This document shows, one piece after another, positions 8,115 through 17,685 of a stretch of 64,000 nucleotides of DNA. How positions within the stretch are numbered: position 1 is the first letter of the stretch; each line of letters begins with the position of its first letter. The stretch spans positions 80,216 through 144,215 of the forward strand of contig NZ_QPMM01000017.1 of the NCBI RefSeq assembly GCF_003419895.1, in the 5' to 3' direction. Below the pieces are notes generated by a model. The model searched no databases. It was not told the origin of the DNA and saw only the letters and a list, made by a program, of their open reading frames with translations. The DNA is from Chitinophaga silvatica. GTDB lineage: Bacteria > Bacteroidota > Bacteroidia > Chitinophagales > Chitinophagaceae. A program made the translations under genes and the position numbers.

Positions 8115-8876
8115 CTAGATTTCCAGTGTTAGTCCATCATATGCCAGTGCCATGCCAGGGGGGAGCTCTTTCGTCACTTCTTCATGCAGGCCTAACTGGT
8201 GGCTGATATGTGTAAAATACACTTCCGGTACTTCCAGTTCCTTACCTAGGGCAATGGCTTCATCTAAAGTAAAATGAGAGATATGCTTTTCTCTTCTAAG
8301 TGCATTCAGAACCAGAATTTTGGAGCCTTTTATCTTCTCTTTCTCTTCTTCAGCAATGAAGTTAGCATCTGTGATATAGGTAAAGTCATGGAATCTGAAG
8401 CCAATTACAGGCATTTGATGATGCATGACGTGTATTGGCGTCACTGTAAGTCCATTAACCTCAAATGGGGTATCAGAAATGGTTTGCAGGTTAATTTCCG
8501 GGATACCCGGATATTTAAATTCGGAAAATGCGTAGGCAAATTCACGTTTGATGACGGTTTGTGTAAATTCGGAGGCATAGATATTAATAGCGCTTTGTTG
8601 AAAATAGTTAAACGCTCTGATATCATCCATTCCGGCAATATGATCTTTATGAGAATGGGTTACGAGTACGGCTTCGAGATGACCGACTTTTTCACGTAGC
8701 ATCTGGTACCTGAAATCAGGGGTAGTATCTACCACAATATTTCCGGCGGGTGAAGAAACCATAATGCTGCTTCTAAGCCTTTTATCTTTTTTATCGGTAG
8801 AAGTACAAACATTACAACCGCAGGCTATTACCGGAACGCCTTGTGAAGTGCCTGTACCTAAGAATGTAACTTTCAT
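8115..8876 (-). CDS. PhnP-like MBL-fold metallo-hydrolase
   Basis: Metallo-beta-lactamase-fold phosphodiesterase-like enzyme of 253 aa. The N-terminus has GTGTSQGVPVIACGCNVC, typical of PhnP/YycJ-like members. The metal site HSHKDHIAGMDD (HxHxDH) is at about residues 75-86, and later His/Asp ligands lie in HVMHHQMPVIGF, YITDANF and FTHISHQLG. PhnP cleaves cyclic ribose phosphates, but this wide family has varied substrates, so the reaction here is unknown. It begins 21 bases after the preceding 104-aa gene and probably shares its transcript with porX. Confidence 0.85.
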   Translation of the reverse strand: MKVTFLGTGTSQGVPVIACGCNVCTSTDKKDKRLRSSIMVSSPAGNIVVDTTPDFRYQMLREKVGHLEAVLVTHSHKDHIAGMDDIRAFNYFQQSAINIYASEFTQTVIKREFAYAFSEFKYPGIPEINLQTISDTPFEVNGLTVTPIHVMHHQMPVIGFRFHDFTYITDANFIAEEEKEKIKGSKILVLNALRREKHISHFTLDEAIALGKELEVPEVYFTHISHQLGLHEEVTKELPPGMALAYDGLTLEI

Positions 8877-8897
8877 TCCTTTTGCTTTTTCTTTTTC

Positions 8898-9212
8898 CTA
8901 TTCAGCTGATTGTTCTTCAGAAGGCTCTGAAGGTGTTTCGGTAATAGGTTTATCTGCCTGGATCTGTTTATACAGCTTATGTGATTCGGCTGTTAACATT
9001 TCCTCATCCAGAGGCAGGGTGCTTAAAATATCAATAAGGGTGTTAATACGCCCTTCCATATTGAGGAATTTATTGATCACTACCACTTTTTTGTGTTCCA
9101 ATATGCAGTAACCAGAGTTAAAGCTTCCCTTTTCAAAGCGCAGTACATACTTTGAATCTTCAAAAATCTTTTCCAGCTTGGTCAGGTTATTGGGTGTGAT
9201 TTTAATGTTCAT
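8898..9212 (-). CDS. Conserved hypothetical protein downstream of porX
   Basis: A 104-residue cytoplasmic protein with no recognised catalytic motif. It begins MNIKITPNNLTKLEKIFEDS and ends in an acidic, low-complexity tail (TETPSEPSEEQSAE). It starts 23 bases after porX and ends 21 bases before the MBL hydrolase gene, so it is almost certainly co-transcribed. The placement hints at a link with PorX, but nothing in the sequence shows one. Confidence 0.65.
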   Translation of the reverse strand: MNIKITPNNLTKLEKIFEDSKYVLRFEKGSFNSGYCILEHKKVVVINKFLNMEGRINTLIDILSTLPLDEEMLTAESHKLYKQIQADKPITETPSEPSEEQSAE

Positions 9213-9235
9213 GCGGCAAAAATAGCAAAAAGCAA

Positions 9236-10789
9236 TTACCTGGTTATCATTCTTGCAAATGGTACTATCATCTCCTCAAGCGAGATCCCACCATGTTGGA
9301 AGGTATTTCTGTAGTAGTTTACAAAATAATTATAGTTGTTCGGATAACAGAGATAACCGTCACCTTTTGCAAAAATATAGGACGAATTTACGTTAGGTTT
9401 AGGTAAGCCTGCATCTCTCGGATCTCTGAATGCCAATACTTCTTTAGGGTCATAGTTCAGGTTCCGGCCATGTTTATAGCGAAGATTTGTAGTTGTTTGC
9501 TTATCACCTATCACTTTTACAGGGGTTTTAACCCTTACACTGCCATGATCTGTTGCAATAATGAGATTGATCTTTTTATCGCTGATCCGCTTTAATGCCT
9601 GATTCAATGGGCTATGTTCGAACCAGCTGGCAGTAATGGAGCGATAAGAGGCTTCATCGCCGGCCAGTTCTTTCAGTACTTCCATTTCGGTACGGGCATG
9701 GCTCAGCATATCCACAAAGTTGTACACGATTATGCTTAATGGATAGTCCATCATATTGTGGATATTATTAAGCATTGTTTGAGCATCGGCGTGATTGGTA
9801 ACCTTAGTGTACGAAAAACGGCTATCCATTTTCAGCCTTTTAAGCTGTTCTGCAAAGAAATGTTCTTCATAGAGGTTTTTCCCTCCTTCTTCATCGTCAT
9901 TTTTCCATTCCTGTGGAAACTTATGCTCAATATCAATTGGTAGTAATCCGGCGAAAATCGCATTTCTGCTATATTGGGTGCTGGTAGGTAAAATACTGTA
10001 GAAGCTATCTTCCTCCACTAAACGAAACGATTCCTGAAAAATTGGCATAATCGCCTTCCATTGGTCGAATCGCAGGTTATCTATAAGGAGAAATACATTT
10101 GGAACGTTAGGGTCCAGATTTGGTACTACCTTATCCTGAAACAGGGTATGTGACATTACCGGAGCATCAATAGCTTTAGGGTGAAGCCAATCGCTGTAAT
10201 TGCGGGCAATAAATTTTGAAAATTCGTTATTGGCTTCTGTTTTCTGGGCATTCAGTACTTCCAGCATTTCAGGGCTATTGGTTTTAGTCATTTCCATTTC
10301 CCAGTAGACCAGTTTTTTGTAAATATCGGCCCATTCGGAATGGTCGGGGTTAGAACTCAATGCCATGAATAGGCTGCGGAACTCCTGCTGGTATGCGCTG
10401 GTAGTTTTTTCGGCCACCAGACGTTTGTTGTCTATTATTTTTTTGAGAGATAGTAAAACCTGATTGGGATTTACCGGTTTAATGAGATAATCGGTGATTT
10501 GTGAGCCGATGGCATCATCCATCACGTTTTCAGCCTCATTTTTAGTGATCATCACGATGGGGATCTGCTGATCGATTTCTTTTATTTTTCCAAGGGTTTC
10601 CAATCCGGTAATTCCAGGCATAGATTCATCGAGCAATACAACATCTACTACCTGTTCTTTCAGGAATTCGAGTGCATCGTACCCATTTGTGAGGGCAGAA
10701 ACTTTATATCCTTTGCTTTCTAAAAAAATGATCTGTGACTTAAGGGATTCAATTTCGTCATCAACCCATAGTATATTTATCTGATTCAT
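9236..10789 (-). CDS. porX: PorX two-component regulator with PglZ domain
   Basis: Response regulator of the type 9 secretion system, 517 aa. Residues 1-120 form a receiver domain: acidic pocket at Asp10-Asp11, phospho-acceptor Asp54 in VVLLDESMPG, and Lys in DYLIKPVNP. In place of a DNA-binding domain it carries a helical linker and a C-terminal alkaline-phosphatase-superfamily PglZ domain with metal-site motifs NVFLLIDNLRFDQW and ATDHGSVRVK. In Porphyromonas and Flavobacterium PorX is required for T9SS function and acts with PorY and SigP. No kinase gene is adjacent, as usual for porX. The T9SS cargo-type protein at the right end of the window fits this pathway. Confidence 0.92.
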   Translation of the reverse strand: MNQINILWVDDEIESLKSQIIFLESKGYKVSALTNGYDALEFLKEQVVDVVLLDESMPGITGLETLGKIKEIDQQIPIVMITKNEAENVMDDAIGSQITDYLIKPVNPNQVLLSLKKIIDNKRLVAEKTTSAYQQEFRSLFMALSSNPDHSEWADIYKKLVYWEMEMTKTNSPEMLEVLNAQKTEANNEFSKFIARNYSDWLHPKAIDAPVMSHTLFQDKVVPNLDPNVPNVFLLIDNLRFDQWKAIMPIFQESFRLVEEDSFYSILPTSTQYSRNAIFAGLLPIDIEHKFPQEWKNDDEEGGKNLYEEHFFAEQLKRLKMDSRFSYTKVTNHADAQTMLNNIHNMMDYPLSIIVYNFVDMLSHARTEMEVLKELAGDEASYRSITASWFEHSPLNQALKRISDKKINLIIATDHGSVRVKTPVKVIGDKQTTTNLRYKHGRNLNYDPKEVLAFRDPRDAGLPKPNVNSSYIFAKGDGYLCYPNNYNYFVNYYRNTFQHGGISLEEMIVPFARMITR

Positions 10790-11125
10790 AGAAAGATTTA
10801 AGGTTCTCGTAAAAAGGGAAATTACCCCATTTTTTTGTCAAAAATCGTTCCTCGACTATCATTTCCATGTAATTATATGTTAAAAAGAACATATCCAGCC
10901 AAAAAAGGATTATTTAAATCGTACGAGGGGTGAGAAAGTTAATTAACTTCGCAGAATATCTACCTGCAACCTACCAATTGTTTTCGCTGTTATAGGGGTT
11001 TCGTGGACGACGAGCGTCATTATAAGTAAAAAATTTACATATAATTAATTCTAGGTGTAGTTTTGCACAAAGGCACTGAAGATTCCCGATGCGGATCCCC
11101 GTCAGGATTCTTATAATTAAATGCA
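10790..11125. other. 336-base divergent gap between porX and HD hydrolase gene
   Basis: This divergent region should contain promoters for both genes. For the plus strand a TAGTTTTG box is at 11058-11065, and a weaker TAACTTCG lies at 10944. A small hairpin (TATGTT/AACATA) lies near 10878-10895. No coding frame, tRNA or recognisable riboswitch is seen. Confidence 0.5.
11058..11065 (+). promoter_or_regulatory. Putative -7 box for the HD/lpx run
   Basis: TAGTTTTG fits TAnnTTTG exactly, 60 bases upstream of the HD hydrolase ATG. No clear -33 TTTG is present at 19-21 bases spacing. Confidence 0.35.
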
Positions 11126-12370
11126 ATGACCGAACGCAAGCGAAAAATTGTTAATGATCCGGTGTATGGCTTTATCACCATAGATCACCCGTTGATTCTT
11201 AACCTCATTTCACATCCATATTACCAGCGGCTTCGCCGTATCCACCAAATGGCCCTGGCCTATCTGGTGTATCCTGGTGCTATGCATACGCGTTTTCATC
11301 ATAGCATGGGAGCTTATCATCTCATGAGCATGGCCTTACAGGAATTACGCAGCAAGGGTACAGAAATCACTACTGAAGAAGAGGTGGCCGCAAAATTGGC
11401 CATTTTATTGCATGACATAGGTCATGGACCCTATTCCCATGCTTTAGAGAATGGAATAATTGAGGGAGTGTCTCATGAAGAGATCAGTCAGTGGCTGATG
11501 GAAGACCTGAATAGACAGATGGATGGAGCCTTGAGTCTAACAATCGAAATTTTCAACAACAGATACCATAAAAAATTTCTGCATCAACTGGTTTCCAGCC
11601 AGTTAGATGTCGATAGAATGGATTACCTGAACCGGGATAGTTTTTTCACAGGAGTTGCAGAAGGAACTATCGGATACGATAGAATTATCAAGATGCTCAT
11701 TGTTCACAATGGGGAGTTGATGGTAGAGGAGAAAGGGATTTATTCTATTGAGAAATTCATAATTGCACGCAGACTGATGTATTGGCAGGTATATCTCCAT
11801 AAAACAGTATTGAGTGCAGAAAACATGCTCGTGAAGGTGTTATTAAGGGCTAAGGCTTTAGCGCAGGAAGGCAAGGAACTGTTTTGCTCTCCGGCTTTGT
11901 CGTATTTCCTGTATAATAATATCACCCGGGATAATTTTGAGAGGTCGGAAGAATGTTTACAACGTTTTTGTTTGCTAGATGATTATGATATAACTGGTGC
12001 AATCAAAGTTTGGGCGAATCATGAGGATAAAGTTTTATCACTTTTAAGTAACTGGTTGATAAACAGGAATTTATTTAAGGTAGTATTGAGCAATCAGGCA
12101 TTTGAAGAGCAGAAGATTGAGCAACTAAAAGAACAGGTTAAAGAGAAATGGGGCATAGAAGATGCAGATCTGGATTACTTTGTTTTTTCCGGGGCTGCCA
12201 CTTTAAGAGCCTATAATGTAAACGACGAAAAGATTAATATTCTATTTAAAGATGGGAGTGTAAAAGACATTTCATCCATCGACAATGCACTGATTAGCCA
12301 TACGCTGGCGATACCGGTAAAAAAATTCTACATTTGTCATCCAAAAATTCAGGCTAACAACGTTTTATAA
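11126..12370 (+). CDS. HD-domain phosphohydrolase (COG1078-like)
   Basis: A 414-residue member of the dNTPase-related HD superfamily. Metal ligands are visible in TRFHHSMGAYHL (about residues 52-63), LLHDIGHGPYSHALE (about 96-110, the HD pair) and QLDVDRMDYLNRDSF (about 158-172, the distal Asp). Relatives hydrolyse (d)NTPs or other phosphoesters; the substrate of this branch is not established. In Bacteroidota this gene frequently precedes lpxD, as here (45-base gap), although no direct link to lipid A synthesis is known to me. Confidence 0.88.
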   Translation: MTERKRKIVNDPVYGFITIDHPLILNLISHPYYQRLRRIHQMALAYLVYPGAMHTRFHHSMGAYHLMSMALQELRSKGTEITTEEEVAAKLAILLHDIGHGPYSHALENGIIEGVSHEEISQWLMEDLNRQMDGALSLTIEIFNNRYHKKFLHQLVSSQLDVDRMDYLNRDSFFTGVAEGTIGYDRIIKMLIVHNGELMVEEKGIYSIEKFIIARRLMYWQVYLHKTVLSAENMLVKVLLRAKALAQEGKELFCSPALSYFLYNNITRDNFERSEECLQRFCLLDDYDITGAIKVWANHEDKVLSLLSNWLINRNLFKVVLSNQAFEEQKIEQLKEQVKEKWGIEDADLDYFVFSGAATLRAYNVNDEKINILFKDGSVKDISSIDNALISHTLAIPVKKFYICHPKIQANNVL

Positions 12371-12415
12371 GAAACTATCCGGTGTCAGGTCTGAAAAACA
12401 TTACAAATTTAAACT

Positions 12416-13465
12416 ATGCAGTTTAGCGCATTACAATTAGCTACCATGCTGAATGGGAAGCTGGAGGGAAATCCGGACGTTAAGGTGAGCAACATCGCCA
12501 AAATTGAAGAAGCGAATGAGGGCATGCTCAGCTTTATAGCTAATCCTAAATATGAAGAATTCATATATTCTACCAATGCTTCCATTCTGATCGTGAATGA
12601 AAGCCTGGTAATCGAGCGTCCTGTTAAACCCACTCTTATCAGAGTTAAAGATGCCTATAGCAGCTTTGCCTCACTATTGGAGCAATATCGATATCTAACA
12701 AGTAATAAATCTGGCATACAGCAACCTTCGTTTATCCCTGCTTCCGTGAAAATGGGAGCCAACGTATATGTAGGAGCTTTTGCTTACCTGGGTGAAAATG
12801 TGGTATTGGGAGATAACGTGAAAATTTATCCGGGCGTTTACCTGGGCGACAATGTAGTAGTAAACAACGACTCTATCCTCTACCCCGGGGTAAAGGTGTA
12901 TGACAACTGTGTGGTTGGCAAACGAGTAATGCTGCATGCAGGATGCGTAATCGGAGGCGATGGATTCGGTTTTGCCCCTCAGGCAGATGGATCCTACAAG
13001 AAAGTGCCCCAAATAGGCAATGTAGTCATCAACGATGACGTAGAAATAGGTGCCAACACCACTATCGACCGTGCCACTATGGGTAGTACCGTTATCCGCC
13101 AGGGCGTAAAATTAGACAACCTGATTCAGGTAGCTCATAACGTGGATATAGGTATTAATACCGTTATAGCTGCACAAACCGGCGTTTCCGGTAGTACTAA
13201 AATCGGCCAGAATTGTGTAATAGGTGGACAAGTAGGTATGGTTGGTCACATCCATATCGCTGATGGAACCAAAATCAACGCACAAAGCGGATTATCTAAA
13301 TCTATTACCACCCCAAATTCTTCACTGACAGGCTCTCCGGCCTACGATTACAAAAGTTCGCTGAAAAGTCAGGCAATTTTTAGAAATTTGCCGGACCTTG
13401 AAAAGAGAGTGAAAGAATTGGAGGAGATGGTAAAACAACTGCTTCAGGAGAAAGCAGGAGTTTAA
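12416..13465 (+). CDS. lpxD: UDP-3-O-acylglucosamine N-acyltransferase LpxD
   Basis: Third enzyme of lipid A synthesis: transfers a 3-hydroxyacyl chain from ACP to the 2-amino group of UDP-3-O-acyl-glucosamine. The 349-aa protein has an N-terminal uridine-binding domain (about 1-105, with FIANPKYEEFIYST) followed by left-handed beta-helix hexapeptide repeats (about 110-300). The catalytic histidine is in QVAHNVDIG, and the acyl-pocket motif GGDGFGFAP is present. A C-terminal helix (RVKELEEMVKQLLQE) would trimerise. It is followed within 40 bases by lpxC/fabZ. Confidence 0.95.
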   Translation: MQFSALQLATMLNGKLEGNPDVKVSNIAKIEEANEGMLSFIANPKYEEFIYSTNASILIVNESLVIERPVKPTLIRVKDAYSSFASLLEQYRYLTSNKSGIQQPSFIPASVKMGANVYVGAFAYLGENVVLGDNVKIYPGVYLGDNVVVNNDSILYPGVKVYDNCVVGKRVMLHAGCVIGGDGFGFAPQADGSYKKVPQIGNVVINDDVEIGANTTIDRATMGSTVIRQGVKLDNLIQVAHNVDIGINTVIAAQTGVSGSTKIGQNCVIGGQVGMVGHIHIADGTKINAQSGLSKSITTPNSSLTGSPAYDYKSSLKSQAIFRNLPDLEKRVKELEEMVKQLLQEKAGV

Positions 13466-13505
13466 TTAATTACCGTTCAAATAGTTACATATTAGTTAGG
13501 TTATT

Positions 13506-14930
13506 ATGGAAAATCAACAGTTGCAATACCAACATACCTTGAAAGGTGAAATTGCTTTGTCAGGTATTGGCTTGCATACAGGCGCCCATGTGAATATGAC
13601 GCTCAAACCGGCGCCTCCCGGACATGGCATCAAGTTTCAGCGCATAGATCTGCCTGGTCAGCCTATTGTTAAAGCGGATGTAGACTACGTAGTGGAAACT
13701 ACCCGCAGCACCACTTTGGAGCATAACGGTGCCAGAGTAAGTACCGTAGAACATATTATGGCTGCTTTGGCAGGTACCGGCGTCGATAACGTTTTAGTAG
13801 AACTGGATGCAGGCGAAATTCCAATTATGGATGGTAGCGCCTATGAATTCATTACCGCTATCGAAAAAACTGGCCTGCAAAACCAGGATGCGAAGAAAGT
13901 TTATTATACCATCGATACCAATATCAGTTTCTACGACGAAAAGAAAAAAGTAGAGATGGTGGCTATGCCAGCAGTTGATTATCGTATTACCTGCCTTATA
14001 GACTTCAATTCCCCTGTTCTGGGCACTCAGCATGCCAAAATGAAAGGCATTGAAGAATTCACCACTGAAATCGCTCCTTGCCGTACTTTCTGCTTCCTTC
14101 ACGAACTGGAATATCAATTATCGCTCAACCTCATTAAAGGTGGAGATATCAACAATGCAATTGTGGTAGTTGACAAACCTGTTTCTGAAGAAGAACTGGC
14201 TCGTTTGGCTAAAGTATTCAATCGTGAAACCATTTCTGTTCAGAAGGAAGGTATCCTGAATAATATTGAATTACGTTTCCCTAACGAACCAGCCAGACAT
14301 AAACTGCTGGATGTAGTTGGAGACCTCGCATTAATTGGTTACCCAATTCATGCCCATATTATTGCCAATCGCCCTGGCCACTCTACCAACGTAGAATTTG
14401 CCCGCCAGATTAAGGCTTATATCAAGAAAAATAAACACAATAAAGACCTACCGGTTTACGATCCTAATCAGCCACCAATCTTTGATACCCCACGTATCGA
14501 AAGAACTTTGCCACATCGTTACCCGATGTTGCTGGTTGATAAAATCATAGAACTGGAAGAAGAAAAAGTAGTGGGTATCAAGAATGTTACCTTCAACGAA
14601 GGTTTCTTCCAAGGTCACTTCCCGGGTAACCCGGTAATGCCAGGCGTACTTCAACTGGAGGCTTTGGCACAGGTAGGTGGAATCCTGGCTCTGAACAGAG
14701 TACCAGATCCTGAAAACTATGATACTTATTTCCTGAAAATTGATAACTGCAAATTCAAGCAGAAAGTAGTTCCAGGAGATACCATGATCCTAAAAATGGA
14801 ATTACTCAGTCCTATCAGAAGAGGGCTCGTAGAAATGCGGGGCACTGTATTCATTGGCAATAAAGTTGCCACGGAAGCCGATATGATAGCACAAATTATA
14901 AAAACCAGAGAAGGCAAACCTAAGCAATGA
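13506..14930 (+). CDS. lpxC/fabZ: Bifunctional LpxC deacetylase / FabZ dehydratase
   Basis: A 474-residue fusion typical of Bacteroidota. Residues 1 to about 310 are LpxC, the zinc deacetylase that commits UDP-3-O-acyl-GlcNAc to lipid A: zinc ligands lie in VEHIMAAL and in RHKLLDVVGD (His and Asp). Residues about 325-474 are FabZ, the 3-hydroxyacyl-ACP dehydratase of fatty acid elongation, with LPHRYPMLLVD and active-site GHFPGNPVMPGVLQLEA. The fusion ties together two enzymes that compete for the 3-hydroxyacyl-ACP pool. The stop codon overlaps the lpxA start (ATGA), indicating translational coupling. Confidence 0.96.
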   Translation: MENQQLQYQHTLKGEIALSGIGLHTGAHVNMTLKPAPPGHGIKFQRIDLPGQPIVKADVDYVVETTRSTTLEHNGARVSTVEHIMAALAGTGVDNVLVELDAGEIPIMDGSAYEFITAIEKTGLQNQDAKKVYYTIDTNISFYDEKKKVEMVAMPAVDYRITCLIDFNSPVLGTQHAKMKGIEEFTTEIAPCRTFCFLHELEYQLSLNLIKGGDINNAIVVVDKPVSEEELARLAKVFNRETISVQKEGILNNIELRFPNEPARHKLLDVVGDLALIGYPIHAHIIANRPGHSTNVEFARQIKAYIKKNKHNKDLPVYDPNQPPIFDTPRIERTLPHRYPMLLVDKIIELEEEKVVGIKNVTFNEGFFQGHFPGNPVMPGVLQLEALAQVGGILALNRVPDPENYDTYFLKIDNCKFKQKVVPGDTMILKMELLSPIRRGLVEMRGTVFIGNKVATEADMIAQIIKTREGKPKQ

Positions 14931-15727
14931 TCCACCCGCTAACATATATACATCCGGACGCCAAAGTAGCGCCCAATGTTAAGATTGACCCGTTTACCGT
15001 CATACATAAAAATGTAGAAATCGGAGAGGGTACCTGGATTGGCTCTAATGTTACCATCATGGATGGTGCACGCATCGGCAAAAACTGTCGCATATTTCCT
15101 GGCGCTGTAATTTCAGCAATCCCTCAGGATTTGAAATATGCGGGGGAAGAAACGACTGTAGAAATTGGAAACAATACTACCATCCGCGAATATGTAACCA
15201 TTAACCGCGGAACCAAAGATAAATGGAGAACTGTAGTGGGCGACAACTGCCTGATCATGGCATATAGTCACATCGCCCATGACTGCGAAGTAGGCAACTA
15301 CTGCGTGTTTTCAAACAACACTACATTAGCCGGACATATTACCGTTGGCGATCATGTTGTACTCGCCGGTATGGTGGCTGTTCAACAGTTCTGCAAAATC
15401 GGTGATCATGCTTTTGTAACCGGTGGTTCTCTTGTACGTAAAGATGTTCCTCCTTACGTTAAAGCAGCCCGTGAGCCGCTGTCCTATGTAGGTGTAAACT
15501 CAGTTGGACTGAAAAGAAGAGGATTCTCCCTGGAAAAAATCAATCATATTCTCGATATCTACCGTGTCATCTTTGTAAAAGGTTACAAACTGTCTAAAGC
15601 TATCAGCATGATAGAAGCAGAATTCCCGGCTACCGACGAACGCGATGAAATATTATCATTCATCCGCGATTCAGGTAGAGGTATTATGAGAGGTTATACT
15701 TCCCGTACGAATGATGATATCTCTTGA
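14927..15727 (+). CDS. lpxA: Acyl-ACP--UDP-GlcNAc O-acyltransferase LpxA
   Basis: First enzyme of lipid A synthesis (266 aa), adding a 3-hydroxyacyl chain to the 3-OH of UDP-GlcNAc. It has a left-handed beta-helix of hexapeptide repeats from about residue 1 to 190 and a helical C-terminus. The catalytic histidine is in MAYSHIAHDCEVGN (about residue 120), and the substrate-binding stretch REYVTINRGT is present. It overlaps lpxC/fabZ by 4 bases and the downstream ABC ATPase gene by 17 bases. Confidence 0.96.
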   Translation: MIHPLTYIHPDAKVAPNVKIDPFTVIHKNVEIGEGTWIGSNVTIMDGARIGKNCRIFPGAVISAIPQDLKYAGEETTVEIGNNTTIREYVTINRGTKDKWRTVVGDNCLIMAYSHIAHDCEVGNYCVFSNNTTLAGHITVGDHVVLAGMVAVQQFCKIGDHAFVTGGSLVRKDVPPYVKAAREPLSYVGVNSVGLKRRGFSLEKINHILDIYRVIFVKGYKLSKAISMIEAEFPATDERDEILSFIRDSGRGIMRGYTSRTNDDIS

Positions 15728-16328
15728 TCAGGTAGGAAAACGATATAATTACGACTGGATATTCCGTCGGGTAACGCTCTCTTTCGAACAAGGAGGGCGT
15801 TATGCCATCCTGGGCCCTAATGGCTCCGGGAAATCAACTCTATTACAGGTAATTGCTGGTGCCATCCAACATAGTGAGGGCACCATTACCTATTCGACCC
15901 CCCAGGAAACAATCGCACACGACGAGTTCTTTAACAACTGTACTTTTGCCACTCCATATCTCGAATTGGTCGAAGAATTCACACTCACTGAAGCCATCCA
16001 TTTTCATCAGCAATTTAAAAGCTTCCTACCCGGTATTGAACCTGGTAAAGCAATGGAACTGGTAGGATTGGAAAAAGCTGCAAAAAAGCAAATCCGCTAC
16101 TTCTCTTCCGGTATGAAGCAAAGAATAAAACTTGCTCTGGCCATTCTTTCAGATGTGCCGGTCCTGATGCTCGATGAACCCTGCACGAACCTCGATGCAG
16201 CAGGAGTTGCAGTTTATCAGCAACTAATCACAGAATACGGAGGCAATCGCCTTATCATTGTCAGCTCCAACGACGAACAGGAGTACTTTATGTGTAAAGA
16301 CTATATTCACATATCACACTATAAATAG
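15711..16328 (+). CDS. ABC transporter ATP-binding protein
   Basis: A 205-residue ATPase subunit. Walker A is GPNGSGKST (about residues 35-43), the signature is the variant YFSSGMKQRI in place of LSGGQ, and Walker B is VLMLDEPCTNLD. Two adjacent ATGs (15711 and 15714) could start it. It overlaps lpxA by 17 bases, so it is tightly coupled to lipid A genes, yet no permease gene follows. The short length and signature resemble CcmA-like ATPases. A role in moving an envelope lipid or component is possible from context but unproven. Confidence 0.88.
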   Translation: MMISLDQVGKRYNYDWIFRRVTLSFEQGGRYAILGPNGSGKSTLLQVIAGAIQHSEGTITYSTPQETIAHDEFFNNCTFATPYLELVEEFTLTEAIHFHQQFKSFLPGIEPGKAMELVGLEKAAKKQIRYFSSGMKQRIKLALAILSDVPVLMLDEPCTNLDAAGVAVYQQLITEYGGNRLIIVSSNDEQEYFMCKDYIHISHYK

Positions 16329-16371
16329 CTTTCATCATTTAAAAGGTAATACTATCTTCGCCCATGCTAAA

Positions 16372-17655
16372 ATGCATGATATGAAGACTGCCAGTAAGAA
16401 AGTTATTAATGGCTGGGCAATGTACGATTGGGCCAACTCCGTGTACAACCTTGTTATCACTACTACCTTTTTCCCTATCTATTTTCTAGCGGTGACAGAC
16501 GAACATCTCACGTTCCTGGGAATGAAGTTTCTAAATTCTGCTTTGTATAGTTACGCTACTGCTGTAGCTTTCCTGATTGTAGCATTTACCTCTCCTATCC
16601 TGTCTTCCATTGCAGATACAAGAGGAAATAAAAAGAACTTCCTTAAGTTTTTCACGCTCATAGGCTCCCTGTCCTGCTGTACTCTGTTTTTCTTTGATCA
16701 CAACAGCCTGGCTTTGGGTGTATTTGCTTTTATTCTGGCAACTATCGGCTATTGTGGTGGCCTGGTTTTCTACAACTCCTACCTCCCGGAAATTGCCGCG
16801 CCTGAAGACCGCGACACTGTAAGTGCCAAAGGTTTCAGCATGGGTTATATCGGAAGTGTAATCCTCCAACTATTAGGATTTGCTCTAGTACTGATGGCAG
16901 AACCACTAGGCTGGGACGGCGGATTACCCGTAAGAATAACATTCTTATTAGTAGGTATATGGTGGTTAGGATTTGCTCAGATTACCTTCAAAAGATTACC
17001 AGATAGCATTGCTTCTAAGGATGCTCACAAAGGCAAAGCTATCACCGATGGATTTAAAGAACTACGCAAAGTTTTTGCACAGGTAAAACAAATGCCAGTA
17101 TTAAAACGTTTCCTGCGGGGATTCTTCTTCTATAGTATGGGAGTGCAAACGGTAATGTTGGCTGCAGCTATATTTGGCGATAAAGTATTAAAACTCCCTT
17201 CCTCCAACCTTATTTTTACCATAGTAATCATTCAGCTGGTGGCTATCCCTGGAGCATGGCTGATAGCCAAACTCTCAGGAATCTTTGGAAATTTACGTGT
17301 ACTGATTGCCGTTATTTTGTTCTGGATCCTGATCTGTATTGCAGGTTATCTGATGACAACAGCCATACATTTCTATTGCCTGGCTACCGCTGTTGGTTTG
17401 GTAATGGGAGGAATTCAATCCCTCAGTCGATCTACCTACGCTAAGCTGATGCCGGAAACTACCGATACAGCCTCTTTCTTTAGTTATTATGATGTAACTG
17501 AAAAGATTTCAATTGTAATTGGTATGTTCACATTTGCCTATATTGAAGACGTAACCGGAAATATTCGTTTCTCAGTTTTAGCTCTGGTTATTTTCTTTTT
17601 GATTGGCCTTATTTGGACCTACTCTGCTTTGAAAAAACAAAAACAAGGGGTTTAA
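16372..17655 (+). CDS. UMF1-type MFS transporter
   Basis: Inner-membrane carrier of about 427 aa with roughly 12 hydrophobic segments. The N-terminus INGWAMYDWANSVYNLVI and the following FFPIYF match the UMF1/Atg22-like MFS branch. The frame stays open further upstream into the ABC gene, but those residues are not hydrophobic and overlap it, so I place the start at the ATG at 16372, with 16381 equally possible. A TATCTTCG box (one mismatch to the -7 consensus) at 16353 fits a very short leader. Substrate is not predictable; fungal Atg22 exports vacuolar amino acids. Confidence 0.85.
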   Translation: MHDMKTASKKVINGWAMYDWANSVYNLVITTTFFPIYFLAVTDEHLTFLGMKFLNSALYSYATAVAFLIVAFTSPILSSIADTRGNKKNFLKFFTLIGSLSCCTLFFFDHNSLALGVFAFILATIGYCGGLVFYNSYLPEIAAPEDRDTVSAKGFSMGYIGSVILQLLGFALVLMAEPLGWDGGLPVRITFLLVGIWWLGFAQITFKRLPDSIASKDAHKGKAITDGFKELRKVFAQVKQMPVLKRFLRGFFFYSMGVQTVMLAAAIFGDKVLKLPSSNLIFTIVIIQLVAIPGAWLIAKLSGIFGNLRVLIAVILFWILICIAGYLMTTAIHFYCLATAVGLVMGGIQSLSRSTYAKLMPETTDTASFFSYYDVTEKISIVIGMFTFAYIEDVTGNIRFSVLALVIFFLIGLIWTYSALKKQKQGV

Positions 17656-17656
17656 G

Positions 17657-17664
17657 TATATTTG
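17657..17664 (+). promoter_or_regulatory. Putative -7 box for MBL hydrolase gene
   Basis: TATATTTG exactly fits TAnnTTTG. It lies immediately after the MFS stop codon and 21 bases before the ATG at 17686, so the MBL gene may have its own promoter with a leader of about 15 bases. Confidence 0.4.
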
Positions 17665-17685
17665 TTAAGTATTAATCAATGCTTT

